18,985 bases of DNA from JAFNGF01 sp964567045. GTDB taxonomy: Bacteria > Planctomycetota > Phycisphaerae > Sedimentisphaerales > Anaerobacaceae. This document shows, piece by piece, positions 1-7,144 of this stretch (positions within the stretch are counted from its first letter, which is position 1; each line of letters opens with the position of its first letter). Location: NCBI GenBank assembly GCA_964567045.1, contig CAZMLE010000069.1, positions 1-18,985 on the forward strand, written 5' to 3'. The notes under the pieces are model-generated. The model searched no databases. It was not told where the DNA came from and was given only the letters and a program-made list of their open reading frames with translations. The translations under genes were made by a program, and so were the position numbers.

Positions 1-1060
1 GCATTCTTGCCGCGCCGGTGCCTGACTCCGGGTAGAATTGAAAACAGCCAAGGGCATCAAAGTCGGCCCACTTTATAAAGTCCAGAAGCTCAGCGAACTG
101 CCGGTCGGTCTCTCCAGGAAACCCAACTATCAGTGTTGTACGAAGGACAATATCGGGGATGGCACGGCGCAGCTTTTCGATCAATCGGCGGAGCCGGTCT
201 TTTGTGTCTGGCCGTCGCATAGCTCTCAAGATTTTGTTGTTTACGTGCTGAATCGGAATATCGAGATAGTGGACGACTTTTTTGCTCGATGCAATGGTAT
301 CGATTAGCCGGTCATCAATCCCTGCGGGCCAGAGATACATCAATCGAATCCAGGTGACACCCGCAATTTTTTCAAGTTCCGTTATCAGGTTAGCCAGGGC
401 GTCCTTCATTTTCAGGTCGCACCCATAGTTGGTCGTATCCTGCGCGATTATGTTCAGCTCGGCCACGCCGGAGCGGGCAAGCTCGGCTGCCTCTGCCAGG
501 ATGCGACGCCTGGGTTTGCTTCTGAATTTGCCTCTGATTGCAGGGATGGTGCAGAAAGAGCACCGGTGGTTACAGCCCTCGCTGATTCGCAGGTATGCCC
601 AGCGGCGTCCGGTAATAAGGAGCCTACCACTATCATTGCTGCACTTTTTGGGCCATTGCTCCAGGTAAGCGAGGCGCTCTTTGCAGAAAAGAGTCTTTTT
701 GATTATCCGGGCGATGTTATCTCGCTGGCCCAGGCCAATAACAGCATCGATGCCGGGTACTTGGTCAAGAAGTTGCCGGCCGAGCCTCTGTGATAAGCAG
801 CCAGTGACGATTACTTTTTTGACGGTGCCGCGAGCTTTACAGTCGACCGCGTGACATATTGCTTGCAGTGCTTCGACCTTGGCCGGTTCGATAAAACCGC
901 AGGTATTAATGACAACAACATCGGAATTTTCCGGCTCGGCAGTTATTACTAAGCCCGATTTCGCGATTTTCGCCAACATTTTTTCACTGTCCACGATGTT
1001 CTTGGGACAGCCCAGCGCTACAAAGCCGACAGTGACGATTTTTCGCTGTTTTTTTGTCAT
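1..1060 (-). CDS. rimO: Ribosomal protein uS12 methylthiotransferase RimO (3' end cut by window edge)
   Basis: Radical-SAM enzyme that methylthiolates a conserved aspartate of ribosomal protein S12 in the cytoplasm. Translating the minus strand from ATG at 1060 gives about 353 residues with no stop before base 1. The N-terminal UPF0004 domain contains VALGCPKNIVDSE with the cluster cysteines at about C18, C54 and C88. The radical-SAM motif CNHRCSFC lies at about 163-170, followed by TIPAIRGKFRS, and further on IAQDTTNYG, MYLWPAGIDD, HYLDIPIQH and VGFPGET. ALGCPKN and the Q-D-T-T-x-Y-G stretch favour RimO over the tRNA enzyme MiaB. Family proteins have about 430-450 residues, so the end of the SAM domain and the TRAM domain lie outside. 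No in-frame ATG lies upstream of 1060 before a stop, and the ribosome binding site is weak. It is divergent from the secretin gene. Confidence 0.95.
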   Translation of the reverse strand, partial: MTKKQRKIVTVGFVALGCPKNIVDSEKMLAKIAKSGLVITAEPENSDVVVINTCGFIEPAKVEALQAICHAVDCKARGTVKKVIVTGCLSQRLGRQLLDQVPGIDAVIGLGQRDNIARIIKKTLFCKERLAYLEQWPKKCSNDSGRLLITGRRWAYLRISEGCNHRCSFCTIPAIRGKFRSKPRRRILAEAAELARSGVAELNIIAQDTTNYGCDLKMKDALANLITELEKIAGVTWIRLMYLWPAGIDDRLIDTIASSKKVVHYLDIPIQHVNNKILRAMRRPDTKDRLRRLIEKLRRAIPDIVLRTTLIVGFPGETDRQFAELLDFIKWADFDALGCFQFYPESGTGAARM

Positions 1061-1099
1061 AAACCCATAAAATAGCAAGAAGGTATCATTTTATCTAAT

Positions 1100-1105
1100 A
1101 TTATA
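1100..1105 (-). promoter_or_regulatory. Candidate -10 box for rimO
   Basis: The minus strand reads TATAAT here, 40 bp upstream of the rimO start, in an AT-rich region. No good -35 hexamer sits 16-18 bp upstream. That position is taken by a tandem GTCTCTTT repeat (1115-1130), which may be an activator site. Inferred from sequence only. Confidence 0.4.
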
Positions 1106-1114
1106 TCTGGGCAA

Positions 1115-1130
1115 AAAGAGACAAAGAGAC
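1115..1130. repeat. Tandem 8-bp direct repeat AAAGAGAC x2
   Basis: Two perfect adjacent copies of AAAGAGAC (1115-1122 and 1123-1130) lie in the divergent rimO/secretin intergenic region, just upstream of the rimO -10 candidate and where its -35 would be. It could be a direct-repeat operator or a chance low-complexity repeat. Confidence 0.5.
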
Positions 1131-1161
1131 ATAGAATTTTTGTTAATTTGTTGAAATCTGC

Positions 1162-1191
1162 TTGACGATAAATAGATGAGTGCAATATAAT
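1162..1191 (+). promoter_or_regulatory. Sigma70-type promoter for the secretin gene
   Basis: TTGACG (1162-1167), an 18-bp spacer, then a perfect TATAAT (1186-1191). Transcription would start near 1198 and give a leader of about 85 nt before the preferred ATG at 1285. This is one of the best promoter matches in the window. Confidence 0.65.
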
Positions 1192-1284
1192 GCCTTTTAA
1201 GCCGTCTAAAATACAAAAAGTAGTTTAACGCAGAGACACCGCGCTTTGTGTGCGCAGATTATTGTTTCTGGTGGGAACTTGGTT

Positions 1285-3078
1285 ATGGATTATGGCGGCC
1301 ACAGTTTCGGCCGCAGTCCAATTGTCGTTGCGACTGCGGCTGCCATGGCTCTCCTCTGGGTAGGAGGGTGTGAGGGGTTCTTTGCGCAAGAATCTGCCGG
1401 CGTGCAGGCAGAAAGCATCATCAACGAACTAAGCGGAATCAGGCCTGTAGCTGAGCCAAACATTCCGATCCCCGACGTTTATAAAGAACCGCCCCAAATC
1501 CGTGAGCAAATTGTCGGCGGCAAATCAGAGTTCAAGTTATTCTACTTCTGCAATTATCACACTTCGGACGAGTTAAGACAGGTAGTTCACGATCAGTTCG
1601 GCACAGTGATCTTCGACGAAAAAGGCAAGTCAACCCGACAGGCAGACTACACGGTCAGCAGCGTTGCTGCCACCAACCAGTTGGTAGTAAGATGCCCAAA
1701 TAGAGAGGATGTTGAGGCGGTGCTGGAACTTTTGCATTACGTGGATGTCCCGCCGACCCAAGTAAAAATCGATTGCATTATTTCTGAGGTTTATGCAGAT
1801 AAGACACTGGACTGGTCAACAACATTAGACATTCAAGAGCTATTCGGCGAGCAGATTTGGGCCGGACCGTCAGGTCAGCCCTTTGGGATGGCCGTTGATG
1901 AACTGCTCAAAGACCCGTCTTTGCTGCCTGCATTTCCCGGTGCTTCAATCAGGGAGCTCGCCCGCGCCAGAATGGGCCTTCAGGTTGGATATGCCAGCGA
2001 CAAATACCTGGGTTTGGTCGACATATTAGAGTCACACGGTTATCTGAAAGTTCTGATGAACCCCTCGCTCGAAGTCGTTAACGGCAAAACAGCAAAAGTC
2101 TCGTCAAGTCAGAAGGTGCCGCTGCAACAGGAATATATTACAAGTGGCGCTGTTTCGCAATGGGTAGAGAGTAGAATGCAGTATGAGGACGTGGTCGATT
2201 CGCTTCAGATTACTCCTCACGTGTTCGCACAGAACTACATCGGCCTGGAAACAACCATTATGCTTGGGTCAAAATTAACGCCTGAAGGCGTCAAGCAATT
2301 GCCTATTATCACCAAGAAACAAATCGACAACAAAGAAAACCGCATCAGACAAGGTGAGAGTCTGGTAATAGGCGGGATGAGAAAGAGCGAGAGGCGCGAT
2401 GTTAGGCGGGGCGTGCCCTTCCTGAAAGACCTGCCTGTGATCGGCATTCTATTTTCCGGCAGTGATTTTGAAGAGCGGGTCGTAGAGACCATATTTATTC
2501 TGACCCCGACCATCTCTACAGGCGGCAGGCCAAACAGAGAGGTGGTCGAAGAGCTTAAGAGCAAACACAAGCCGGCGGAGCAAAGCGGAGCATTATCGGA
2601 AACCTTGACCGACCCCTTGGGCGTCGAGGCCAGCAAAAAAGAACAACAGCGTAAAGCCGACGAGGCTGAGCAGGCACGGCTTGAGGCTGAGGCCGAAAAA
2701 GCAGAGGCACGACATGCGGTCAGAGAGGCAGGTGTTCGGACAGAACGGGCAGAGACACAAACTCAACGGGCAACCGCTGAGGCGACAAATATAAGGGCAG
2801 ATTCGCAAAAGCTGATCGCTCAGGCCAAGACCGCTGAAGATAAAGCTGTCGCCGATGTCAAGCAGGCCCAGGCCGAGCTGGAAAAGGCAAAAGCTGAACT
2901 GGCCAAGGCAAAGACCGACACTCAAACGGCGCAGGCTGAGATAGAAAAGCTGAAAGAGCAAGTTAAACAGGCCGAGCAAAAAGCTGCTGATGCCGAAAAA
3001 AATAAGGCCAACGCTGGCGAGTCAAAACAGGAAGAAAAAGCATCCAACACTAAAACGGCTGGGAAGTCGTCAGGATAG
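1285..3078 (+). CDS. Secretin-family outer-membrane lipoprotein with C-terminal coiled coil
   Basis: Predicted type II/III-secretion or pilus secretin, a family that forms ring-shaped outer-membrane channels. I prefer ATG 1285 (597 aa), which has GGTGGGA 8 bp upstream and gives a clean signal peptide ending in a lipobox, VGGC, with C29 as the lipidated residue. A TTG at 1246 would add 13 residues. Visible parts: a low-complexity linker to about 75; an N1-like ring domain at about 83-155 ending in VDVPPTQVKID; the secretin core at about 160-412, with the signature VPFLKDLPVIGILFSG (377-392) and the terminal strand ETIFILTPTI; then a tail (445-575) rich in Ala, Glu, Lys and Gln in heptad-like order, predicted coiled coil, and a Lys/Ser-rich end. 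Secretins usually stop soon after the core or carry a short pilotin-binding S domain, so the 180-residue tail is unusual. No ATPase, pilin or platform gene is nearby. Confidence 0.88.
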   Translation: MDYGGHSFGRSPIVVATAAAMALLWVGGCEGFFAQESAGVQAESIINELSGIRPVAEPNIPIPDVYKEPPQIREQIVGGKSEFKLFYFCNYHTSDELRQVVHDQFGTVIFDEKGKSTRQADYTVSSVAATNQLVVRCPNREDVEAVLELLHYVDVPPTQVKIDCIISEVYADKTLDWSTTLDIQELFGEQIWAGPSGQPFGMAVDELLKDPSLLPAFPGASIRELARARMGLQVGYASDKYLGLVDILESHGYLKVLMNPSLEVVNGKTAKVSSSQKVPLQQEYITSGAVSQWVESRMQYEDVVDSLQITPHVFAQNYIGLETTIMLGSKLTPEGVKQLPIITKKQIDNKENRIRQGESLVIGGMRKSERRDVRRGVPFLKDLPVIGILFSGSDFEERVVETIFILTPTISTGGRPNREVVEELKSKHKPAEQSGALSETLTDPLGVEASKKEQQRKADEAEQARLEAEAEKAEARHAVREAGVRTERAETQTQRATAEATNIRADSQKLIAQAKTAEDKAVADVKQAQAELEKAKAELAKAKTDTQTAQAEIEKLKEQVKQAEQKAADAEKNKANAGESKQEEKASNTKTAGKSSG

Positions 3079-3157
3079 ACCCAGTTACTACTGGCCCCGC
3101 ATTCGTATCACGATTAGCCATATATGGGAAATTAACAATAGTTAAGGGAGAGAGTAT

Positions 3158-3559
3158 ATGCAGAATTTCGAGGGCAACAAGTTTGCTGGTAACGAAGGTT
3201 TTGATGACCCGATTCCTCTTGACGATGAGCTCGACAAGCCGATTCCCCTTGAGGATGATGATGCCGGCAGAGCGTCCGTTTCTCGTTCGCCTTTGAATTT
3301 AGGCGGCAGTGACACGGCAGGAGTGGGAAAGCCGGTCGTGAGAAAAGCCTCTGGAGTAATCACCTCGAGCGACCGAATCACGGGCGTAAAGACCTTCTTT
3401 ACAAAGCTGCATCCGGGTGCTATGGAGTTCCTTGACGAGCAGATCAACAAGTGGTTGAAAGATAACCCCGGCATCGTCATAAAGCGAACTGACACTACCA
3501 CAGGCGAGGTCCAGGCCAAAAAGACCGAACCCAATATTATTATTACCGTCTGGTACTAA
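3158..3559 (+). CDS. Conserved-looking small protein with acidic N-terminal tail, function unknown
   Basis: A 133-residue protein that I do not recognise. It has a strong ribosome binding site, AAGGGAG, 7 bp before the ATG. Residues about 16-36 are very acidic and contain a 10-residue-period repeat, DPIPLDDELD then KPIPLEDDD, with the repeat also visible in the DNA (3209-3222 and 3239-3252). A Ser/Gly linker follows. The C-terminal 60 residues look folded: a helix (about HPGAMEFLDEQINKWLKDNP) and two strands (GIVIKRTDT and PNIIITVWY), ending at the last strand. The helix-strand-strand plan recalls small Cse60-like proteins, but the resemblance is weak. No signal peptide or membrane segment, so probably cytoplasmic. 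It lies 79 bp after the secretin gene on the same strand and may be co-transcribed with it. Confidence 0.75.
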   Translation: MQNFEGNKFAGNEGFDDPIPLDDELDKPIPLEDDDAGRASVSRSPLNLGGSDTAGVGKPVVRKASGVITSSDRITGVKTFFTKLHPGAMEFLDEQINKWLKDNPGIVIKRTDTTTGEVQAKKTEPNIIITVWY

Positions 3560-3774
3560 TCTGTCTTCAATATACGGGGTCTGGGCGGAGGGTAAAACGA
3601 CTTTTTGTGCCGTTTCACGCTATCAGAGAGGAGGTTCTGCAACCGGGCTGCAACGAACCAGAGACGACAGATTGGATTCTGTAAATCAGCCGGGAACTGG
3701 CACAGAAAGTCCACGCCTTTTAAGAACCGCTGCGTTTGACAAAGCAAGCAAAAAAATTCTTGCAACAAAAATCC

Positions 3775-3803
3775 TTGACATGTTTGGCAAATTGCCTTAT
3801 TTT
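3775..3803 (+). promoter_or_regulatory. Sigma70-type promoter for the rpsB operon
   Basis: A perfect TTGACA (3775-3780), a 17-bp spacer and TATTTT (3798-3803). A start near 3810 would give a leader of about 56 nt before the rpsB GTG. The spacer holds the inverted repeat GGCAA-A-TTGCC (3786-3796). Another TTGACA at 3736-3741 lacks a good -10 partner. Confidence 0.65.
3786..3796. promoter_or_regulatory. Inverted repeat GGCAAATTGCC inside the rpsB promoter spacer
   Basis: A perfect 5-bp inverted repeat with a single central base lies between the -35 and -10 boxes, where a bound regulator would block RNA polymerase. An operator role is inferred from position only, and a short palindrome such as this can arise by chance. 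Confidence 0.35.
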
Positions 3804-3865
3804 TCTGGAGTTTGGCTCTTTGTATGTGGTGGAACAGAACAGTTATAGATTCTTTGGAGATTTGA

Positions 3866-4741
3866 GTGGCTAATCAGTTGACCCGTCAGTTGATTAACGC
3901 CGGGGTGCATTTTGGGCACGGCGTCAGCCGGTGGAACCCTAAAATGGCCCCGTTTATTTTCGCCAAGCGCGGCAACATTCATATTATCGATGTCAGAAAA
4001 ACTCTAAAGGGCTTGCTGATAGCAAAAAGACTGCTGGCCCAGGTGGTAGCATCAGGCAACGACGTTATTTTCGTGGGTACCAAGCGCCAGGCTCAGAAAG
4101 TAGTAGAAGCAGCGGCTAGCAAGTGTGGCATGCACTATGTCTCGCAGCGCTGGCTGGGCGGAATGCTCACAAATTTCAGAACCATACGCTCCCGATTGCA
4201 GAGACTGGAGCAGCTCGAAGCCATGGAGCAAGATGGAACACTGGAAAGTGAGAGCAAGAAACACGCCTCCAGGCTCAAACGTGAGATGCGAAAGATAAGA
4301 GGTAATATGGATGGTGTCCGCAAAATGGCTCGCCTGCCCGGTGCAGTGGTGGTGGTGGATGCGAAGAAGGAATATCTTGCTCTGCGCGAGGCCAAGAAGC
4401 TGGGCATTGCAACGGTGGGACTTCTCGATACGGATTCAGATCCCGATACAGTGGATGTGGCGATTCCGGCTAATGACGATTCCATCCGGGCGATCGAATT
4501 GATACTTAACGAGCTGGCCGATGCGGTGGCGATCGGCAAGACGATGACTTCCGCTCGTGCTGAGCCTGCGGGCCGGCCAAAGCGGTTTCATCCGAGAAGG
4601 CCGGCCCTGGCCCGCGCCGGCGAAGCTGAACCTGGGACTGTCACCGCCATCGAGCAGGCAGCAGCGCAAGATGTGGACTCGGCCCCGCAGGGAGGTGACA
4701 ATAACCAGAAAGAGCCCAACCAAACAGGCAACAGCCAATAA
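3866..4741 (+). CDS. rpsB: 30S ribosomal protein S2 (uS2)
   Basis: Ribosomal protein S2 of the small subunit, needed for S1 binding and initiation. It starts at GTG 3866 with GGAG 7 bp upstream. Family landmarks are clear: LINAGVHFGHGVSRWNPKM near the N terminus, FIFAKRGNIHIIDVRKT, VGTKRQAQ, RWLGGMLTNFRTI, the coiled-coil hairpin region (about 110-150), LPGAVVVVDAKKE, and AIPANDDSIRAIELI. At 291 residues it is longer than E. coli S2 (241). From about residue 235 it carries a tail rich in Pro, Arg, Ala and Gln that looks disordered. It is the first gene of the rpsB-tsf-pyrH-frr cluster and is probably transcribed from the promoter at 3775-3803. Confidence 0.97.
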   Translation: MANQLTRQLINAGVHFGHGVSRWNPKMAPFIFAKRGNIHIIDVRKTLKGLLIAKRLLAQVVASGNDVIFVGTKRQAQKVVEAAASKCGMHYVSQRWLGGMLTNFRTIRSRLQRLEQLEAMEQDGTLESESKKHASRLKREMRKIRGNMDGVRKMARLPGAVVVVDAKKEYLALREAKKLGIATVGLLDTDSDPDTVDVAIPANDDSIRAIELILNELADAVAIGKTMTSARAEPAGRPKRFHPRRPALARAGEAEPGTVTAIEQAAAQDVDSAPQGGDNNQKEPNQTGNSQ

Positions 4742-4859
4742 TTGCTGATGTTTAGCCAGCGGTTTCACGGCTCGACTGAGCTCGCTGAAGTCCGCCGGTT
4801 CGCATAATAAACGGTTACAATCCACAAGTCACGAGCCGTAATAAGTAAGGGTCTTCAAG

Positions 4860-5726
4860 ATGGCGGAAATTTCAGCTTCTATGGTGGCAAAACTACGGAA
4901 GATAACCGGCCAGGGAATGATGGACTGCAAAAGTGCGCTTCAGGAAGCCAGCGGTGACATCGACCAGGCCATCCAGATACTGCGGAAAAAGGGCCTGGCC
5001 ACCTTAGCCAGACGCGCCGAACGAGAAACGTCGGAAGGGCTGGTTGTGGCTAAGATAAGTGACGATGGCAAAGCAGCCGTTCTGGCAACGCTTTGCTGCG
5101 AGACCGATTTTGTCGCCAGGAGCGAAGACTTTGTCGCCGCAGCCGAAGCCTTAGCCCAGTGTGCGATGGCCTGCTCAGCCCACCAAGGCCCGGAGAATGT
5201 CCTGCAGGCCAAACACCAGGGCAGGCAGTTCAAGGATATTCTGACTGAAACGGCCGGCAAAACCGGCGAAAAAACCGAGGTAGGTGACTATGCAAAATAT
5301 ACGTTGGATGGTCCCGGCCTGATAGGCACGTATGTTCACTTCAACGGCAAGGTCGGGGCAATGGTGCAGATTGAAACCAGCAATGAAGATGTGGCTGCTG
5401 CGGATGTGCTCAAAAGGGCAGCTTCCGATATAGCTATCCACGTTACGGCAGCCAAACCCATGGCCTTGGATGACAGTGGCATTGACGCTGAAACCATCGA
5501 GCGGGAAAAAGCTATTTTTGCCGCGCAGGTCAAAAATAAGCCCCCAGATATGATAGATAAGATAGTCGCAGGTAAGATGAAGAAGTTCTATGCGGAGAAC
5601 TGTCTTTTGCAGCAGCGATTCGTTAAGGACGACAGCAAATCTGTGGCACAGGTTATAGATGAGGCTGCCAAACAAGCTGGGGGCCTGGCAAAAATAAAGA
5701 GATTCGTCCGGTTCGAGGTCGGATAG
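4860..5726 (+). CDS. tsf: Translation elongation factor Ts
   Basis: EF-Ts is the guanine-nucleotide exchange factor that recycles EF-Tu in the cytoplasm. The 288-residue product begins with the diagnostic UBA-like N-terminal domain (about 5-50: VAKLRKITGQGMMDCKSALQEASGDIDQAI, then LRKKG). The TDFVAR motif, which contacts EF-Tu, lies at 82-87. Two core subdomains follow, and the C-terminal module runs from about 235 (KFYAENCLLQQRFVKDDSKSV). Length is normal for the family. ATG 4860 is preceded by AGTAAGGG at a 9-bp distance. The 118-bp gap after rpsB has no terminator, so read-through from rpsB is expected. It contains the decamer GCGGTTTCAC, also found before pyrH. Confidence 0.97.
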   Translation: MAEISASMVAKLRKITGQGMMDCKSALQEASGDIDQAIQILRKKGLATLARRAERETSEGLVVAKISDDGKAAVLATLCCETDFVARSEDFVAAAEALAQCAMACSAHQGPENVLQAKHQGRQFKDILTETAGKTGEKTEVGDYAKYTLDGPGLIGTYVHFNGKVGAMVQIETSNEDVAAADVLKRAASDIAIHVTAAKPMALDDSGIDAETIEREKAIFAAQVKNKPPDMIDKIVAGKMKKFYAENCLLQQRFVKDDSKSVAQVIDEAAKQAGGLAKIKRFVRFEVG

Positions 5727-5802
5727 GTTACTTAGGTTAATATTTGGTTATGCGGCGGTTTCACCGCGGCCAGAATAATACAAGTTACCATGTACGATAT
5801 AA

Positions 5803-6528
5803 ATGGCCGAGAGCAAATATAGGCGCGTCTTATTGAAGCTTTCGGGCGAGAGCTTCTGCAGGCCCGGCGAGTTCGGAATTGACGGGGCGGCACTTGAATC
5901 GCTTGCCGAGCGGATAGCAGATATATGTAAGCTTGGGCCGCAGGTGGCAGTGGTGGTAGGGGCCGGCAACTTTCTGCGAGGAGAGAGCTTCTCAAAAACG
6001 ACCCACATACCCAGGAACACGGCCGATTATATGGGGATGCTGGCCACCATTATAAACGCTTGCGCGCTCCAGGAGACGCTGGAAAAGCTCGGCCAGCCGA
6101 CCAGAGTCCTAAGTGCGATTGAAGTGGCGGCGATGTGTGAGCCGTTTATACGTAGAAAGGCTCTCTGGCACCTGGAGCACAACAGGGTGGCCATATTGGC
6201 CGGCGGAACTGGAAATCCTTTCTTTACCACTGATACCTGTGCGGCTTTGAGAGCGTCGGAACTGGAGGCAAATCTGCTAATAAAAGCGACGAAGGTCGAC
6301 GGCGTCTACAGCGAGGACCCGGCGAAAAATCCCCAGGCACAGCTTTTTGAAAATTTGTCTTACGATGAGGTTTTGACCAGGAATTTGAGGATCATAGACC
6401 ACGCTGCTGTGAGCCTTTGCCGGGACAATAACATCCCGATTATCGTGCTGAATATTTTCAAAAGAGGTAATATCGCGAAAGCTCTTTGCGGTGAGCGAGT
6501 TGGCACGCTGATTTGCGCAAAATCCTGA
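5803..6528 (+). CDS. pyrH: UMP kinase
   Basis: Bacterial UMP kinase of the amino-acid-kinase fold. It converts UMP to UDP with ATP in pyrimidine synthesis and is usually hexameric and regulated by GTP and UTP. The 241-residue protein shows LLKLSGESF (10-18, phosphate binding), VVGAGNFLRG (51-60), the UMP-binding segment around HIPRNTADYMGMLAT (68-82), AGGTGNPFFTTDT (133-145) and KATKVDGVYSEDP (161-173). Length matches the family. ATG 5803 has no clear Shine-Dalgarno sequence, so translation may depend on the upstream structure or on re-initiation. A small hairpin, GCGGT-TTC-ACCGC (5755-5767), lies 35 bp upstream. It sits 76 bp after tsf and 13 bp before frr. Confidence 0.97.
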   Translation: MAESKYRRVLLKLSGESFCRPGEFGIDGAALESLAERIADICKLGPQVAVVVGAGNFLRGESFSKTTHIPRNTADYMGMLATIINACALQETLEKLGQPTRVLSAIEVAAMCEPFIRRKALWHLEHNRVAILAGGTGNPFFTTDTCAALRASELEANLLIKATKVDGVYSEDPAKNPQAQLFENLSYDEVLTRNLRIIDHAAVSLCRDNNIPIIVLNIFKRGNIAKALCGERVGTLICAKS

Positions 6529-6541
6529 CCGGAGGTTGAAT

Positions 6542-7102
6542 ATGCCGACAAAACAGATGGTGTTAGAGAGCAAATCCAAAATGGAAAAGGCGGTTGAGGT
6601 GCTGCACGATGAGTTAAAGACCCTTCGGACCGGAAGGGCTTCCACCGGCCTGGTTGAAAATATAAAGGTGGAGTATTACGGGACGCCTACGCCGTTAAAA
6701 CAGTTGGCTACCCTGGCGGCGCCGCAGCCTGATATGATTGTGATAAAGCCGTTTGACCCGGCATCGCTGAAAGAGATCGAAAAGGCGATCAAGAATAGCG
6801 ACTTGAGTATTGCGCCGATTGTCGACGGAAAGCTCATCAGGCTCAGCGTTCCGCCGCTCAGCGAGGAAAGAAGAAAGCAGCTCGTGCAGCAGGCTAAACA
6901 GGTCGGCGAGCAGGCAAAGGTCGGTATTCGCAACATCCGAAGAGACGCAAACAAGCAACTGGAAAAGGAAGAAAAAGACAAACTCATCACAGAAGATGAC
7001 ATGGAAAAAGGGGAAAAACAGATAGACGATATCACCAAAGAGTACACCGACCGAATCGATTCGATGATTAAACACAAATCGGATGAAATAATGCTCGATT
7101 GA
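6542..7102 (+). CDS. frr: Ribosome recycling factor
   Basis: RRF, which with EF-G splits post-termination ribosomes. ATG 6542 is chosen because GGAGG (6531-6535) stands 6 bp before it; an in-frame TTG at 6536 directly abuts the Shine-Dalgarno and is unlikely. The 186 residues match the usual 185. Family features: LKTLRTGRASTGLVENIKVEYYGTPTPL near residues 25-53, KPFDPASLKEIEKAI, PIVDGKLIRLSVPPLSEERRK in the hinge/domain II region, and the long C-terminal helix with IRNIRRDANK. It is the last gene of the translation cluster, followed within 40 bp by a strong terminator. Confidence 0.97.
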   Translation: MPTKQMVLESKSKMEKAVEVLHDELKTLRTGRASTGLVENIKVEYYGTPTPLKQLATLAAPQPDMIVIKPFDPASLKEIEKAIKNSDLSIAPIVDGKLIRLSVPPLSEERRKQLVQQAKQVGEQAKVGIRNIRRDANKQLEKEEKDKLITEDDMEKGEKQIDDITKEYTDRIDSMIKHKSDEIMLD

Positions 7103-7108
7103 TGAAAA

Positions 7109-7144
7109 CCCCCAAATAAATTTGGGGGCTAAATATTTAGCCCC
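7109..7144 (+). other. Two overlapping hairpins preceding the frr terminator
   Basis: CCCCCAAA (7109-7116) pairs with TTTGGGGG (7121-7128). The 3' G-run of that stem is also the left arm of a 20-bp perfect palindrome (7125-7144), GGGGCTAAAT followed by ATTTAGCCCC. The right arm of that palindrome is in turn the left arm of the terminator hairpin. The middle hairpin is therefore incompatible with both flanking ones. Confidence 0.6.

Larger units (their letters stand above)
3560..3865. other. Gene-free stretch upstream of rpsB with small hairpins
   Basis: About 300 bp without a convincing gene. The clearest hairpin is 3633-3659: GGTTC-TGCA, loop ACCGGGC, TGCA-AC-GAACC (9 bp with a 2-nt bulge). 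Smaller ones are AAACG/CGTTT (3595-3599 with 3611-3615), ACAGA/TCTGT (3667-3671 with 3678-3682) and GCAAG/CTTGC around an A-run near 3744-3763. None has a U-tract typical of a terminator. I could not match it to SRP RNA, RNase P RNA, tmRNA or a known riboswitch. The rpsB promoter lies at its 3' part, so transcripts from that promoter would exclude the hairpins. Confidence 0.5.

Noticed and set aside
38..1070. Several plus-strand open frames of 60-90 codons
   Set aside because: They lie antisense to rimO, whose minus-strand frame has full radical-SAM motifs.
3556..3768. A 70-codon minus-strand open frame in the rpsB upstream stretch
   Set aside because: No ribosome binding site or protein-like pattern, and it covers the hairpin region.
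3560..3774. Possible SRP RNA, RNase P RNA, tmRNA or 6S RNA
   Set aside because: Conserved core sequences of the first three are absent, and I could not draw a long closed rod with a central bubble as in 6S RNA.
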